Below are positions 45,210 to 54,022 of a stretch of DNA of 64,000 nucleotides, piece after piece. Position numbers and translations under genes: made by a program. How positions within the stretch are numbered: position 1 is the stretch's first letter; each line of letters opens with the position of its first letter. The notes below the pieces were generated by a model. It searched no databases. It saw nothing but the letters and a program-made list of their open reading frames with translations, and was not told the DNA's origin. Location of the stretch: contig NZ_CP059322.2 in NCBI RefSeq assembly GCF_013694245.2, positions 4,657,001 through 4,721,000 on the forward strand, in the 5' to 3' direction. Source of the DNA: Micromonospora ferruginea. GTDB lineage: Bacteria > Actinomycetota > Actinomycetes > Mycobacteriales > Micromonosporaceae.

Positions 45210-45824
45210 TCAGGCGGGCGCGACGGCCCGCGAGCGCCGCATGGTGAGCACGTACTCGACCAGCGAGATCAGCACGTGCTTCGTCGACTCCCGGTTACGG
45301 GCGTCGCAGGGCACCACCGGCACGTCGCGGGAGATCGCCAGCGCGTCCCGGACGTCCTGCGGGTCGTGGTACTGCATGCCGTCGAAGCAGTTGATGGCCA
45401 CCAGGTACGGCAGCCGCCGATGCTCGAAGAAGTCGATGGCGGCGAAGCAGTCGGCGAGCCGGCGGGTGTCCACCATCACCACCGCGCCGATCGCACCCCG
45501 GACCAGTTCGTCCCACATGAACCAGAACCGCGTCTGACCCGGCGTACCGAAGAGGTACAGGATCAGGTCACGGTCGATCGAGATACGACCGAAGTCCATC
45601 GCCACCGTGGTCGTCGTCTTGCCCGGCACCTGCCGGGTGTCGTCGACGCCCACGCCGGCGGAGGTCATGATCGCCTCCGTGGTCAGCGGCGTGATCTCCG
45701 AGACCGAGCCGACCAGCGTCGTCTTGCCGACGCCGAAACCACCGGCGATAACGATCTTCGCCGACGTCACGCGTCCGCTCGGCACCGGCGGCCGGTGCGA
45801 CATGTCAGAGCCTGCGAAGTCCAC
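45210..45824 (-). CDS. cvnD: Small GTPase of the conservon (CvnD)
   Basis: 204 residues from GTG 45824, which has GGAGAGG 7 nt upstream; ATG 45803 (197 residues) is a weaker choice. P-loop AGGFGVGKTTLVGSVSE, Switch region DFGRISIDRDLILYLFGTPGQTRF (with G-x-P-G-Q), and the conserved INCFDGMQY and later VPCDARNRES. These are Ras-like GTPases that relay the CvnA signal. Last gene of cvnABCD, overlapping cvnC by 20 nt. Confidence 0.9.
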   Translation of the reverse strand: MDFAGSDMSHRPPVPSGRVTSAKIVIAGGFGVGKTTLVGSVSEITPLTTEAIMTSAGVGVDDTRQVPGKTTTTVAMDFGRISIDRDLILYLFGTPGQTRFWFMWDELVRGAIGAVVMVDTRRLADCFAAIDFFEHRRLPYLVAINCFDGMQYHDPQDVRDALAISRDVPVVPCDARNRESTKHVLISLVEYVLTMRRSRAVAPA

Positions 45825-46182
45825 TCAGCACCCTCTCCAGCAATTCAGTGCCCACCGCGTCGTCGGAGTCGTCCAGAATGGTCGGCTCGTGGACCGCGAC
45901 CAGGCCATCCGTCGCCATGTCGGCGATGAGCACCCGGGCCACGCCGAGCGGAAGCTGCATCCGCGCCGCGATCTCGGCGAGCGACTGCACACGTCCGTCA
46001 CACAACGCGGCTATGTACTGGTGTTCACGGCCTTGGCCACCGTTTCCAGTGGCCACCGCTCGGCCGCGCACCGTCGTCTCGACGAGCGCCTCCAGGGCGA
46101 TGTCGAGCCGAGGACGGGTACGACCACGGGTCACGGCGTACGGCCGGACCAACGCTCCGGTCGGTTCGTCACGATCCGCCAT
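45805..46182 (-). CDS. cvnC: DUF742 protein of the conservon (CvnC)
   Basis: 125 residues from ATG 46182, with GGGAGG 11 nt upstream. DUF742 sequence: GALVRPYAVTRGRTRPRLDIALEALVETT, then LAEIAARMQLPLGVARVLIADMATDGLVAVHEP, which includes a winged-helix-like core. It is the third component of Streptomyces conservons and interacts with CvnD and CvnB. An upstream GTG at 46212 would add ten residues. Confidence 0.88.
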   Translation of the reverse strand: MADRDEPTGALVRPYAVTRGRTRPRLDIALEALVETTVRGRAVATGNGGQGREHQYIAALCDGRVQSLAEIAARMQLPLGVARVLIADMATDGLVAVHEPTILDDSDDAVGTELLERVLSGLRRL

Positions 46183-46282
46183 GTCGCCGCTCACCTCCCT
46201 CGTACCCGACACCGGCTCGCCCCGGTGACACCCGTCGCTGTCGTTGTTGTTCCCGCTCCTGACCCACCGGCCAGCGCGTCAT

Positions 46283-46687
46283 TCAGCCCATCATCCCCAC
46301 AGCCGTGCGCGGCTGTGGCGTCAGGGCGTCACCCACCCGGTCGACGAGCAGGGCCATCTCGTACCCGACCTGGCCCACGTCGCAGCTACGCGCCGCGAGC
46401 ACCGCGAACGACGAGCCGTCGGAGATGGACATCAGGAACAGGAAGCCGTTGTCCATCTCGACGACTGTCTGCAGCACCGCCCCGCCCTCGAAGCAGCGCG
46501 CCGCGCCCTGGGTGAGGCTGACCAGGCCGGACGCGATCGCCGCGAGCTGGTCGGCGCGGTCCCGCGGAAGGTCACGGGACGAGGCGAGAAGCAGGCCGTC
46601 GGCCGAGACCGCGACCGCGTGCGCCACTCCTGGCACCCGGTCGGCGAAGTTGGCGAGCAGCCATCCGAGATCCTGGGTAGTAGTCAT
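46283..46687 (-). CDS. cvnB: Roadblock/LC7 protein of the conservon (CvnB)
   Basis: 134 residues from ATG 46687, with GGAGCAACAAGG upstream, overlapping the cvnA stop (ATGA). Roadblock/LC7 fold: DLGWLLANFADRVPGVAHAVAVSADGLLLASSRDL, then LQTVVEMDNGFLFLMSISDGSSFAVLAA. Such proteins regulate MglA-like GTPases; here CvnD. A 100-bp gap separates it from cvnC. Confidence 0.9.
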   Translation of the reverse strand: MTTTQDLGWLLANFADRVPGVAHAVAVSADGLLLASSRDLPRDRADQLAAIASGLVSLTQGAARCFEGGAVLQTVVEMDNGFLFLMSISDGSSFAVLAARSCDVGQVGYEMALLVDRVGDALTPQPRTAVGMMG

Positions 46688-49600
46688 CCTTGTTGCTCCT
46701 TCTGCCCGCTCCCGGCCACCGGGCCTGAGCCAGACTGCGAGGACTGCTGCCCGCCCGGAGTGCCCTCCGGGCCGGTCGTGTTGCTGTCGGTCGGGTGGTT
46801 ACGCCCCCGCTGGACACCCCGATGGTAGGCCGAGAGCAGACCTCGGACCGCCTCCGGCGTCCGCCGTTGGACCGCCGGCGCCGGCTTGTCGATGCTGCCC
46901 GGCACGAGTTGTGCCATCGGCGTCCGCTTCGGCAGGCCCTTCTGGGTGGTCTCCGCGACCGGGACCTCGGTGGCCGCCGAGGCGGCACGCCATCCGTCGT
47001 CGGCCGCGGTCTGCCACGGCGACGACTGCTGCGGCGCCGTGGGCTGCCGGGTGGGCAACCCGCCGGGGTACGCGGGACGGCCGTTCCCGTTCGCCGCCCG
47101 GTTGTCCCGGGGTGCTCCGCCGGCCGTCGGAGTGTGTGCCATCGGTGTGTTACCTGTCGTTGCTGGTGTCGCCTGCGGCACGGGCCGACCGGCGGTGTCC
47201 ACCTTGGCGAACTGCTGCGTCGCGGCGCCGTTCGCCGGAGCCGCCGCGGCCGGCGCCGCCGACTCCTCGGGCGAACCCGGCCGGCGGGTGCGGAACCACG
47301 CCGACTCGAGCTCCCGGAAGATCGGCAGCTCCATCGTCTCGTCCGCGTACCGCTGGCGGTTGCCGGCCTGCTGCGGCGCGACCGGCCGCGGCGCGGGGGC
47401 CGACTGCTGCGGCATGGCCGGCGGTGCGGCGGCCTGCTGCTCCGCCGCCGACGGGGTCTCGGACCGCGGGACCCGGGGCAGCTCGGTGGTCATGTCCATG
47501 CCGCCGGCGGTGCGCTCCGGCGCGACCGGCGCGGGCGCCTGGGCCTGGGTGACCGGCGGCCAGACCGGCGGCGCGCCGACGTGCGGCGCGGGCGCCGGAC
47601 GCGAGGGCAGCCGCTCGACCGGCGGCGTGGAGGCCGGGCGGCCGTCGGCCGTCGGACCGGAGACCGGCGCGGCCGAGACCGGACGGGTCGGGAGCGGGGT
47701 GCCGGAGACCGGCGCGGCCGACACCGGGCGGGTCGGCAGCGGGGTGCCGGAGACCGGCACGGCCGACACCGGGCGACCCGAGTAGGGGTCGACCTGGTAC
47801 GGGTCGCCCGAGACCGGGTGCCCGGAGACCGGCGCGGCGGACACCGGGCGGCCGGCGAACGGGTGGCCCCCGGCCGGGGCGCCGGAGACCGGCGGCAGCG
47901 GCGGCGCGGACACCGGCGGGATCGGCGGCGCGGAGACCGGCGGCGGGTTGTAGGGCCGCGCCTCGGGGCTGCTGGGGAGCTGACGCGGGATCGCCGGCTG
48001 CTGGCCGGTGACGGCGGGGTCGCCGTCGCCCGGGTTGCGCCGCTGGGGCAGCGGGTCGATCGGCTGGCCGTTCGAGGCCCGCGGCGGGTAGCCGTCACCG
48101 GCGCTCGCGTTGGCCCCGGTCAGGTCGGACCAGGCCGGCATGGCGCGACCGGCGTTCGCCGGGGTGCCGGCGCCGTTGCGGTGGCCCGGGTCGAAGGACC
48201 GGCCGCCGAGCGTGACCTGGTTGCCGGAGGCGCCGGGGTGCGGGGCCGGCGGCGGGGTGTGCGGGCCGTTGCCGAGCGCGGCCATGGCGCCGAACGCCGG
48301 GGCCGGGCCGGCGCCGAACGCCGGGGCGGGACCGCCCTGCTGCGGACCGCCGCCGAACGCCGCGGCGAGGCCACCCTGCTGCGGGCCGCCGCCGAACGCC
48401 GGCGCGGGACCGCCGTGCTGGGGGCCGGCGGCCGGGAGGGCCGGGACCGGTCCGCCGCGTCCGGCGAGGGCGCGCGGGACCAGGACCGTGGTGGGCAACG
48501 TGACGTCGGCGACGGTGCCCCGGTCGGCGGCGGGCCGCAGCTCGACCTTGACGCCGTGCCGGGCTGCCAGCCGGGCGACCACGACGAGACCCATCATCCG
48601 GGAGACCGCCACGTCCACCTGCGGCGGCGTGGCGAGTCGGTCGTTCAGGTCGTGGAGCTGGTCGGCGCTGATGCCGATGCCGCGGTCCTCGACGTAGAGC
48701 GAGGCGCGGTCGCCGACCCGGCGGGCCTCCACCATGACGTGCGAGTCCGGCGGGGAGAACGCGGTGGCGTTGTCGAACAGCTCGGCGACCAGGTGCACGA
48801 GGTCGTTGACCGCGTGCGCGGCGACCTCGATGTCCCGGTCGATGACACCGAACTCGATCCGGGTGTAGTGCTCGACCTCGGACTGGGCGGCGCGGAGCAC
48901 GTCGATCAGGGCGGCCGGCTCACGCTGCACGCGGGTGGAGTCCGCGCCGGCGAGGACCAGCAGGTTCTCGTCGTTACGGCGCATCCGGGTGGCCAGGTGG
49001 TCGAGCTGGAACAGCTCGGCCAGCCGGTCCGGGTCCTCCTCGCCGCGCTCCAGCCGGTCGAGGTGGCCGATCAGGCGGTCGACCAGGATCTGCGAGCGGC
49101 GGGCCAGGTTGACGAACATGGTCGCGACGGACGCGCGCAGCGCGGCCTGCTCGGCCGCGGTCCGGACCGCCTCCAGGTGGACGGCGTTGAACGCCTCGGT
49201 CACCTGGCCGAACTCGTCCTTGCTGCGCACCGGCAGCGGCTCGGCGATCTGGTTGGCGAGCTGCACCGGGGAGAGCTGGCCGGTCACCTGCGGGTCGCGC
49301 AGCCGGGCGACCGCCTGCGGCAGGCCGTACTGGGCCACCGAGAGGGCGCCCTGGCGCAGGTCGCGCAGCGAGCGGGCCATCGATCGGGCGACCAGGTAGG
49401 CGAAGAGGATGGCCAGCAGCAGCATGGTGAGCAGCAGGCCGGTCTCGAGGAACACCGCGCGTTGGGTGTCCGAGCGCAGCTCGTCGGCCTGCCGGACCGC
49501 GTTGCCGTCGAGCCGGGACTCGACCGTGCGGATCAGCTTGGCGTTGCCGACCATGGCCTGGTCCCACTGGTCCGGCCCGAACGGCGCGCCCCGCATCGAG

Positions 49601-50451
49601 CCGCTGTTGTTGCCCCGCATGAAGCCGGTGAGGTTCTCCGCCTTGCGCAGGTCGGGACCCTCGACGGTCTGGTCGAAGAACTCGGAGTCGGCCGGGGTGG
49701 CGACGGACCGGAAGGTCGCGAGCGCCTGGGCCTGGGCGGTGCCGCTGGCGATGAACTGCTCGCGCAGCGCGGGACTGTACTGCCCCTGGGTGAGCGCCTG
49801 GTGCACGACCACCCGGCGCTGGGCCAGGTATTCCTTCTGCCGGGCCACCGCGGCGGCGGCGCGCATCCGGTCGCTGAGGTCGTTGTCGCCGGCGAGCTGG
49901 GTGGTCGAGTCGCGGATCGACAGCAGGTCCTCGATCAGGCTGTCGTAGACCTTCTTCGCGTCGTCGATCTTGAGCTTGCCGTTCAGCACCTGGCTGCGGG
50001 TCGCCGGCAGGTCCTTGAGCTGGTCGTCGATCTCGTTCAGCCGGACCTCGAAGTTGCGCGGCAGGGCGTCGAGTTCGCCACGCTGCCGGAGGTAGGGCGC
50101 CTTCGCCTGGTCCACCCGCTGGTTGGCCCGGTTGAAGGCCTCCTGGTACTGCGCCCGGGTCTGGAGTTCCTTCGCGCCGAGGAAGAGCACCGAACCGGCC
50201 CGCTCGTCCTGCATCGTGTCGGCCAGGTCACCCGAGTAGCCGATCAGGCTGGCCAGGTCGCCGGCCCGGTTGGCACTGTTGAGCGTCTCCAGGTGGTCGA
50301 CCAGACCGCTGGTGCCCACCACGACCGTGGCGATGGTCGGCACGATCATGATCAGACCGAGCTTGGACCAGATCGGCATGTCGCGCAGCCGGCTCGCCGG
50401 CCGGCGCAGGCGCGACAGGAAGGAGCCCGCCGTCGTTGGCCGTTTGCTCAC
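46684..50451 (-). CDS. cvnA: Sensor histidine kinase-like protein of the conservon (CvnA), nitrate-sensor type
   Basis: 1255 residues from ATG 50451. Membrane helix at about 31-50 (LGLIMIVPTIATVVVGTSGL), extracellular NIT-like helical sensor to about 330, second helix at 333-355, then a HAMP-type region. The ATPase core has ELFDNATAFSPPDSHVMVEA (N box, ~555-567) and DRGIGIS (~590). I do not see a classical phospho-acceptor His box before it. From ~660 to 1165 the protein is Pro/Ala/Gly-rich and disordered, with 45-bp repeats. It ends in GLPKRTPMAQLVPGS (about residue 1172) and RTPEAVRGLLSAYHRGVQRGR. In Streptomyces such proteins signal through CvnB-D. Confidence 0.92.
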   Translation of the reverse strand: MSKRPTTAGSFLSRLRRPASRLRDMPIWSKLGLIMIVPTIATVVVGTSGLVDHLETLNSANRAGDLASLIGYSGDLADTMQDERAGSVLFLGAKELQTRAQYQEAFNRANQRVDQAKAPYLRQRGELDALPRNFEVRLNEIDDQLKDLPATRSQVLNGKLKIDDAKKVYDSLIEDLLSIRDSTTQLAGDNDLSDRMRAAAAVARQKEYLAQRRVVVHQALTQGQYSPALREQFIASGTAQAQALATFRSVATPADSEFFDQTVEGPDLRKAENLTGFMRGNNSGSMRGAPFGPDQWDQAMVGNAKLIRTVESRLDGNAVRQADELRSDTQRAVFLETGLLLTMLLLAILFAYLVARSMARSLRDLRQGALSVAQYGLPQAVARLRDPQVTGQLSPVQLANQIAEPLPVRSKDEFGQVTEAFNAVHLEAVRTAAEQAALRASVATMFVNLARRSQILVDRLIGHLDRLERGEEDPDRLAELFQLDHLATRMRRNDENLLVLAGADSTRVQREPAALIDVLRAAQSEVEHYTRIEFGVIDRDIEVAAHAVNDLVHLVAELFDNATAFSPPDSHVMVEARRVGDRASLYVEDRGIGISADQLHDLNDRLATPPQVDVAVSRMMGLVVVARLAARHGVKVELRPAADRGTVADVTLPTTVLVPRALAGRGGPVPALPAAGPQHGGPAPAFGGGPQQGGLAAAFGGGPQQGGPAPAFGAGPAPAFGAMAALGNGPHTPPPAPHPGASGNQVTLGGRSFDPGHRNGAGTPANAGRAMPAWSDLTGANASAGDGYPPRASNGQPIDPLPQRRNPGDGDPAVTGQQPAIPRQLPSSPEARPYNPPPVSAPPIPPVSAPPLPPVSGAPAGGHPFAGRPVSAAPVSGHPVSGDPYQVDPYSGRPVSAVPVSGTPLPTRPVSAAPVSGTPLPTRPVSAAPVSGPTADGRPASTPPVERLPSRPAPAPHVGAPPVWPPVTQAQAPAPVAPERTAGGMDMTTELPRVPRSETPSAAEQQAAAPPAMPQQSAPAPRPVAPQQAGNRQRYADETMELPIFRELESAWFRTRRPGSPEESAAPAAAAPANGAATQQFAKVDTAGRPVPQATPATTGNTPMAHTPTAGGAPRDNRAANGNGRPAYPGGLPTRQPTAPQQSSPWQTAADDGWRAASAATEVPVAETTQKGLPKRTPMAQLVPGSIDKPAPAVQRRTPEAVRGLLSAYHRGVQRGRNHPTDSNTTGPEGTPGGQQSSQSGSGPVAGSGQKEQQG
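47659..47778 (-). repeat. 45-bp tandem repeats in the CvnA disordered tail
   Basis: Two full copies (47659-47703 and 47704-47748) and a partial third to 47778. The encoded unit is PVSAAPVSGTPLPTR-like. Fifteen codons per copy preserve the frame. Confidence 0.85.
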
Positions 50452-50643
50452 GTCACCGCCCTCGCAAAACCGCGTCCGACGTCACCTGAGGGCAACGCCG
50501 AGCGTCCGACCCGGCGGGTCGGACCTCCGAGATTCCATCACGCCGCCTCGCAAAGAGAAAGCCCAGGTTGTCCCTCGCCGGAGGTGTGATGAGATGTTGA
50601 TGCAATTTGATAGCAATCCGTCTGGCCGGAGTCACTGAAGGTA

Positions 50644-51249
50644 ATGGAACACCCGCACCGCGTCGTCCTGCTCGCCGGGCCATCCGGCTCGGGAAAGTCG
50701 TACATAGCACAGCGAACCGGACTTCCGGTGCTGTGCCTGGACGACTTCTACAAGGACGGCGATGACCCCACGTGTCCACGCCGAAACGGACAGGTCGACT
50801 GGGAGTCCCCCTTGTCCTGGGATGCGGACATGGCGGTGGAAACAATTGCCCGATTGGCCCGGGAGGGCAAGGCCGAAGTGCCGGTTTATGCGATCGGCGC
50901 GGACCGGCGGGTGGCCACCCGGCCATTCGACGTCGACGGATCGCCATTCTTCGTGGCCGAAGGGATCTTCGCCGCCGAGATCGTCGCCGAGTGCCGGCGC
51001 CGGGGCCTGCTCGCCGGGGCGTACGCGCTGCGCCGCCCGCGCGGTGCCACCTTCCTGCGCCGGCTCGCCCGCGACCTGGGCGAACAGCGCAAGGCGCCCC
51101 GGGTGCTGCTGCGGCGCGGCCTCACGCTGCTGCGGGCCGAGCCGGCCGTGCTGCGCCGCCAGACCGGGCTGGGCGCCGAGGCGGCCCGGGCCGGCGAGGT
51201 GCTGCGCGGGGTGGCCGCCCTGCTCGCCGGCCACCCCCGCCGACCCTGA
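50644..51249 (+). CDS. Uridine kinase-like P-loop protein
   Basis: 201 residues from ATG 50644. Walker A LLAGPSGSGKSYIAQ, then LDDFYKDGDDPTCPR, close to the uridine kinase/phosphoribulokinase pattern (D-D-F-Y), and VAEGIFAAEIVAECRR, as in the family's VEG-I-F segment. The C-terminus is Arg/Leu-rich and not conserved with classical Udk. It probably phosphorylates a nucleoside or related compound and fits the salvage genes downstream (add, deoA, cdd), but specificity is unproven. Divergent from cvnA across 192 bp. Confidence 0.8.
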   Translation: MEHPHRVVLLAGPSGSGKSYIAQRTGLPVLCLDDFYKDGDDPTCPRRNGQVDWESPLSWDADMAVETIARLAREGKAEVPVYAIGADRRVATRPFDVDGSPFFVAEGIFAAEIVAECRRRGLLAGAYALRRPRGATFLRRLARDLGEQRKAPRVLLRRGLTLLRAEPAVLRRQTGLGAEAARAGEVLRGVAALLAGHPRRP

Positions 51250-52326
51250 TCAGCCGATCAGCTTGGCGTACGCCGGCTTGATCACCTCGTCGATGATCCG
51301 CAGGCGCTCGTCGAACGGGATGAAGGCGCTCTTCATCGCGTTGATGGTGAACCACTGGAGCTCCTTCCAGCCGTAGCCGAACGCCTCCACCAGCAACGCC
51401 ATCTCGCGCGACATCGAGGTGCCGCTCATCAGCCGGTTGTCGGTGTTCACCGTCACCCGGAAGCGCAGGTCGCGCAGCAGCCCGATCGGGTGGTCGGCGA
51501 TCGACGCCGCCGCCCCGGTCTGCACGTTCGACGACGGGCACAACTCCAGCGGGATGCGCTTGTCCCGCACGTACGCGGCCAGCCGGCCCAGCGCGGGCGG
51601 GTTGCCCGGGGTGATGTCGTCGACGATCCGGACGCCGTGACCGAGCCGGTCCGCGCCGCACCACTGGATCGCCTGCCAGATCGACGGCAGCCCGAACGCC
51701 TCGCCGGCGTGGATGGTGAAGTGGAAGTTCTCCCGCTGGAGGTATTCGAACGCGTCCAGGTGCCGGGTGGGCGGGAAACCGGCCTCGGCGCCGGCGATGT
51801 CGAAGCCGACCACGCCGGTGTCCCGGTGTCGCACCGCCAGCTCGGCGATCTCCTGCGACCGGGCGGCGTGCCGCATCGCGGTGAGCAGGGTGCCGATCCG
51901 GATCGGGGTGCCCGCCTCGCCGGCCAGCGCGCTGCCCTCGCGGAACCCGGTGACCACGGCCTCGACCACCTCGTCCAGGGTCAGGTTCCGCTCCAGGTGC
52001 TGCTCCGGCGCGAACCGGACCTCGGCGTAGACGACGCCGTCGGCGGCCAGGTCCAGCGCGCACTCCCGGGCGACCCGCCGCAGCGCGGTCGCGGTCTGCA
52101 TCACCGCCACGGTGTGCGCGAACGTCTCCAGGTAGCGCTCCAGCGAACCGGAGTTCGCCGCCTCGGCGAACCAGCGGCCGAGCGCCTCCGGGTCGGTGGT
52201 GGGCAGTTCGTGGCCGGCCTCGGCGGCCAGCTCGACGATCGTCGCGGGCCGCAGGCCGCCGTCGAGGTGATCGTGCAGCAGCGCCTTCGGGACCTTGACG
52301 ATGTCCTCGTACGAGATTGCGACCAT
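51250..52326 (-). CDS. add: Adenosine deaminase
   Basis: 358 residues from the start at 52326. The metal and catalytic motifs are present: HDHLDGGLRP at the N-terminus, FTIHAGEAFGLPS, a later GHGVRI and the C-terminal TVNTDNRLMSGTSMSREMA with the catalytic Asp region. Converts adenosine and deoxyadenosine to inosine and deoxyinosine. Its stop directly abuts the stop of the convergent kinase gene (no gap), so no terminator separates the two genes. Synteny with Rv3313c supports the assignment. Confidence 0.93.
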   Translation of the reverse strand: MVAISYEDIVKVPKALLHDHLDGGLRPATIVELAAEAGHELPTTDPEALGRWFAEAANSGSLERYLETFAHTVAVMQTATALRRVARECALDLAADGVVYAEVRFAPEQHLERNLTLDEVVEAVVTGFREGSALAGEAGTPIRIGTLLTAMRHAARSQEIAELAVRHRDTGVVGFDIAGAEAGFPPTRHLDAFEYLQRENFHFTIHAGEAFGLPSIWQAIQWCGADRLGHGVRIVDDITPGNPPALGRLAAYVRDKRIPLELCPSSNVQTGAAASIADHPIGLLRDLRFRVTVNTDNRLMSGTSMSREMALLVEAFGYGWKELQWFTINAMKSAFIPFDERLRIIDEVIKPAYAKLIG

Positions 52327-52372
52327 GCTCAGACCCTAGTCACCTGCGGTGCCGGCCCGGCACCGGACCGGC

Positions 52373-52786
52373 TCAGGGGCGCCAGCCGTACACCCGCTCG
52401 ACGATCAGGCGCACCACCAGGCGGCCGTCGGCCACCATGGCGGCGCGGTAGTCCGCCCAGTCCGGGTGGTCGCCGCGGATCCGCCGGTAGACCTCGACCA
52501 GTTCCTCGACCGTCGCGTCGTCGGTCGCGGCGGCCGGCGGGGTGAGCGTGACCGTGCCCTCGGCCACCGCGTACGCCCCGCCGTCGGCGGTGGTCACGTG
52601 GAAGCTGGCCCGGGGGTCGCGGCGCAGGTTGCGCACCTTGGCCCGGTCGCCGGTGGTGGAGCAGCGGATCAGGCCCGGCTCGGCGAGGTAGTCGACGTTG
52701 GACAACTGGGGCCGGCCGTCGCGGCGCAGGGTGACCAGCACCCCGCGTCCGTGCTCGCCGAACAGTTCCCAGAGCCGCGTGCTCAC
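52373..52786 (-). CDS. PPOX-class F420/FMN-binding protein
   Basis: 137 residues from GTG 52786, overlapping the stop of the upstream gene. Split-barrel features: LFGEHGRGVLVTLRRDGRPQLSNVDYL, RCSTTGDRAKVRNLRRDPRASFHV and GTVTLTPP, then RLVVRLIVERVYGWRP at the C-terminus. These proteins bind F420 or flavin and act as oxidoreductases in actinomycetes. The substrate is unknown. It is the last gene of a four-gene flavin/membrane cluster. Confidence 0.85.
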   Translation of the reverse strand: MSTRLWELFGEHGRGVLVTLRRDGRPQLSNVDYLAEPGLIRCSTTGDRAKVRNLRRDPRASFHVTTADGGAYAVAEGTVTLTPPAAATDDATVEELVEVYRRIRGDHPDWADYRAAMVADGRLVVRLIVERVYGWRP

Positions 52787-53352
52787 GCGGTCTCCCGCAG
52801 CGGCGCGAGTGCGGCGGCCAGCCGGACGAGCCGGTCGAGCATCAGCCCGGCGGCCTCGTCCCGGCTCGGGTCGGCACGTAGCTCGCCTGACTCGTCCAGC
52901 GCCTGTCGCAGGAAGACGACCACCGCGTCGTTGACCGGCGTCATGTTCAAGGTCGTCACCACCTGCTTGATCATTTGCACCGCGCGCAGGCCCCCGGAGG
53001 TCATCCCGTAGCTGACGAAGCCCACCGGCTTGTGCTGCCACTCGTGGTAGAGGTAGTCGATCGCGTTCTTGAGCGGCGCACTGAAACCGTAGTTGTACTC
53101 CGGCATCACCAGGACGAAGGCGTCCGCGGCATCGGTGGTGGCGCTCCATGCGCGGGTGTGCTCGTGCAGGTAGACCCGCTCCGACGGATGGTGCGGCTCG
53201 TCGTGGAAGGGCAGCTCGACCTCGGCCAGGTCGACGAGGCGCACCTCGTCGAAGCCGTCGTGGCGGACGGCGGCGGCGGTGAACCAGTCACCGATGCGGC
53301 GGCCGACCCGACCGGGGCGGGTGCTGGCGACGATCACGTTCAGGCGGGGCAT
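52783..53352 (-). CDS. NADPH-dependent FMN reductase
   Basis: 189 residues from ATG 53352. A flavodoxin-like fold: VIVASTRPGRVGRRIGDWF, then VLVMPEYNYGFSAPLKNAIDYLYHEW, which holds the conserved P-E-Y-N segment that binds FMN, and GFVSYGMTSGGLRAVQM. It reduces FMN or quinones and could feed its PPOX neighbour. Overlaps the upstream YczE-like gene by 13 nt, and its downstream neighbour by 4 nt. Confidence 0.9.
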   Translation of the reverse strand: MPRLNVIVASTRPGRVGRRIGDWFTAAAVRHDGFDEVRLVDLAEVELPFHDEPHHPSERVYLHEHTRAWSATTDAADAFVLVMPEYNYGFSAPLKNAIDYLYHEWQHKPVGFVSYGMTSGGLRAVQMIKQVVTTLNMTPVNDAVVVFLRQALDESGELRADPSRDEAAGLMLDRLVRLAAALAPLRETA

Positions 53353-53966
53353 GGTGCGGTCACTCCTGTCGGGTCGGCGGCCGGGGCCGGCACGGTGAGT
53401 CGGGGAACGAGCCAGGCGACGATCGGACCGATGCCGACCGCGTAGAGCAGGGTGCCGGGACCGACGGCCCCGCCGAGCAGCCAACCGACCGCCAGCACGG
53501 TCACCTCGATCAGGGTGCGTACCGGGCCGAGCGGGAGGCCGCGGGCGGCCAGGCCGGTCATCAGCCCGTCGCGCGGACCGGGACCGAGGCGGGCACCCAG
53601 GTAGAGCGCGGTGGCGAGACCGTTGAGCAGGATGCCCGCGACCAGCAGTCCGGTCCGGCCGGCGAGCGGGTCGACCGGGGGGACCAGGGCCAGTGTCGCG
53701 TCGAGGGCCAGCCCGACCAGGGCGACGTTCGCCGCCGTGCCGACGCCGGGGCGCTGCCGCAACGGGATCCACAGCAGCAGCACCAGCAGCGCCACGCCGT
53801 TGACCAGCAGGCCCATCGGGAGCCGGGTGCGGGCGGCGAGGCCCTGGTGCAGCACGTCCCAGGACGCGAGGCCGAGGTCGGCGCGGACCATCAGCGCGAC
53901 GCTGACGCCGAACAGGGTCAGGCCGGTGAGGAGCCGAACCACCCGGGCCGGCATTTTCGTTGACAT
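53340..53966 (-). CDS. YczE/YitT-like membrane protein
   Basis: 208 residues from ATG 53966. Five or six hydrophobic segments; LFGVSVALMVRADLGLASWDVLHQGLAART at the N-terminus and the later GNGL-like LLNGLATALYLGARLGPGPRDGLMTGLAAR are characteristic of the YczE family. Function unknown. Its start overlaps a palindromic TGACATGTCA operator shared with the divergent MarR gene, so expression is probably MarR-controlled. Confidence 0.85.
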   Translation of the reverse strand: MSTKMPARVVRLLTGLTLFGVSVALMVRADLGLASWDVLHQGLAARTRLPMGLLVNGVALLVLLLWIPLRQRPGVGTAANVALVGLALDATLALVPPVDPLAGRTGLLVAGILLNGLATALYLGARLGPGPRDGLMTGLAARGLPLGPVRTLIEVTVLAVGWLLGGAVGPGTLLYAVGIGPIVAWLVPRLTVPAPAADPTGVTAPCPA

Positions 53967-54016
53967 GTCATCAACCTAGGTGGCGGATTGGTGACATGTC
54001 AACCAGTTGATAGGAT
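53961..54016. promoter_or_regulatory. Divergent promoter with two TGACATGTCA palindromes
   Basis: Perfect 10-bp palindromes at 53961-53970 and 53992-54001, 31 bp apart (about three helical turns, same DNA face). On the plus strand a -35 TTGGTG (53988-53993), 17-bp spacer and -10 TAGGAT (54011-54016) precede the MarR ATG by 6 nt. The second palindrome overlaps the -35 and spacer, and the first covers the start of the divergent YczE gene. Confidence 0.8.
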
Positions 54017-54022
54017 CGGGGC

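Noticed and set aside
46795..50589. A very long open frame on the plus strand opposite cvnA
   Set aside because: It mirrors the cvnA codons in a GC-rich gene; its composition (Arg/Gly/Ala-rich, no domains) and absence of a start context mark it as an antisense shadow.
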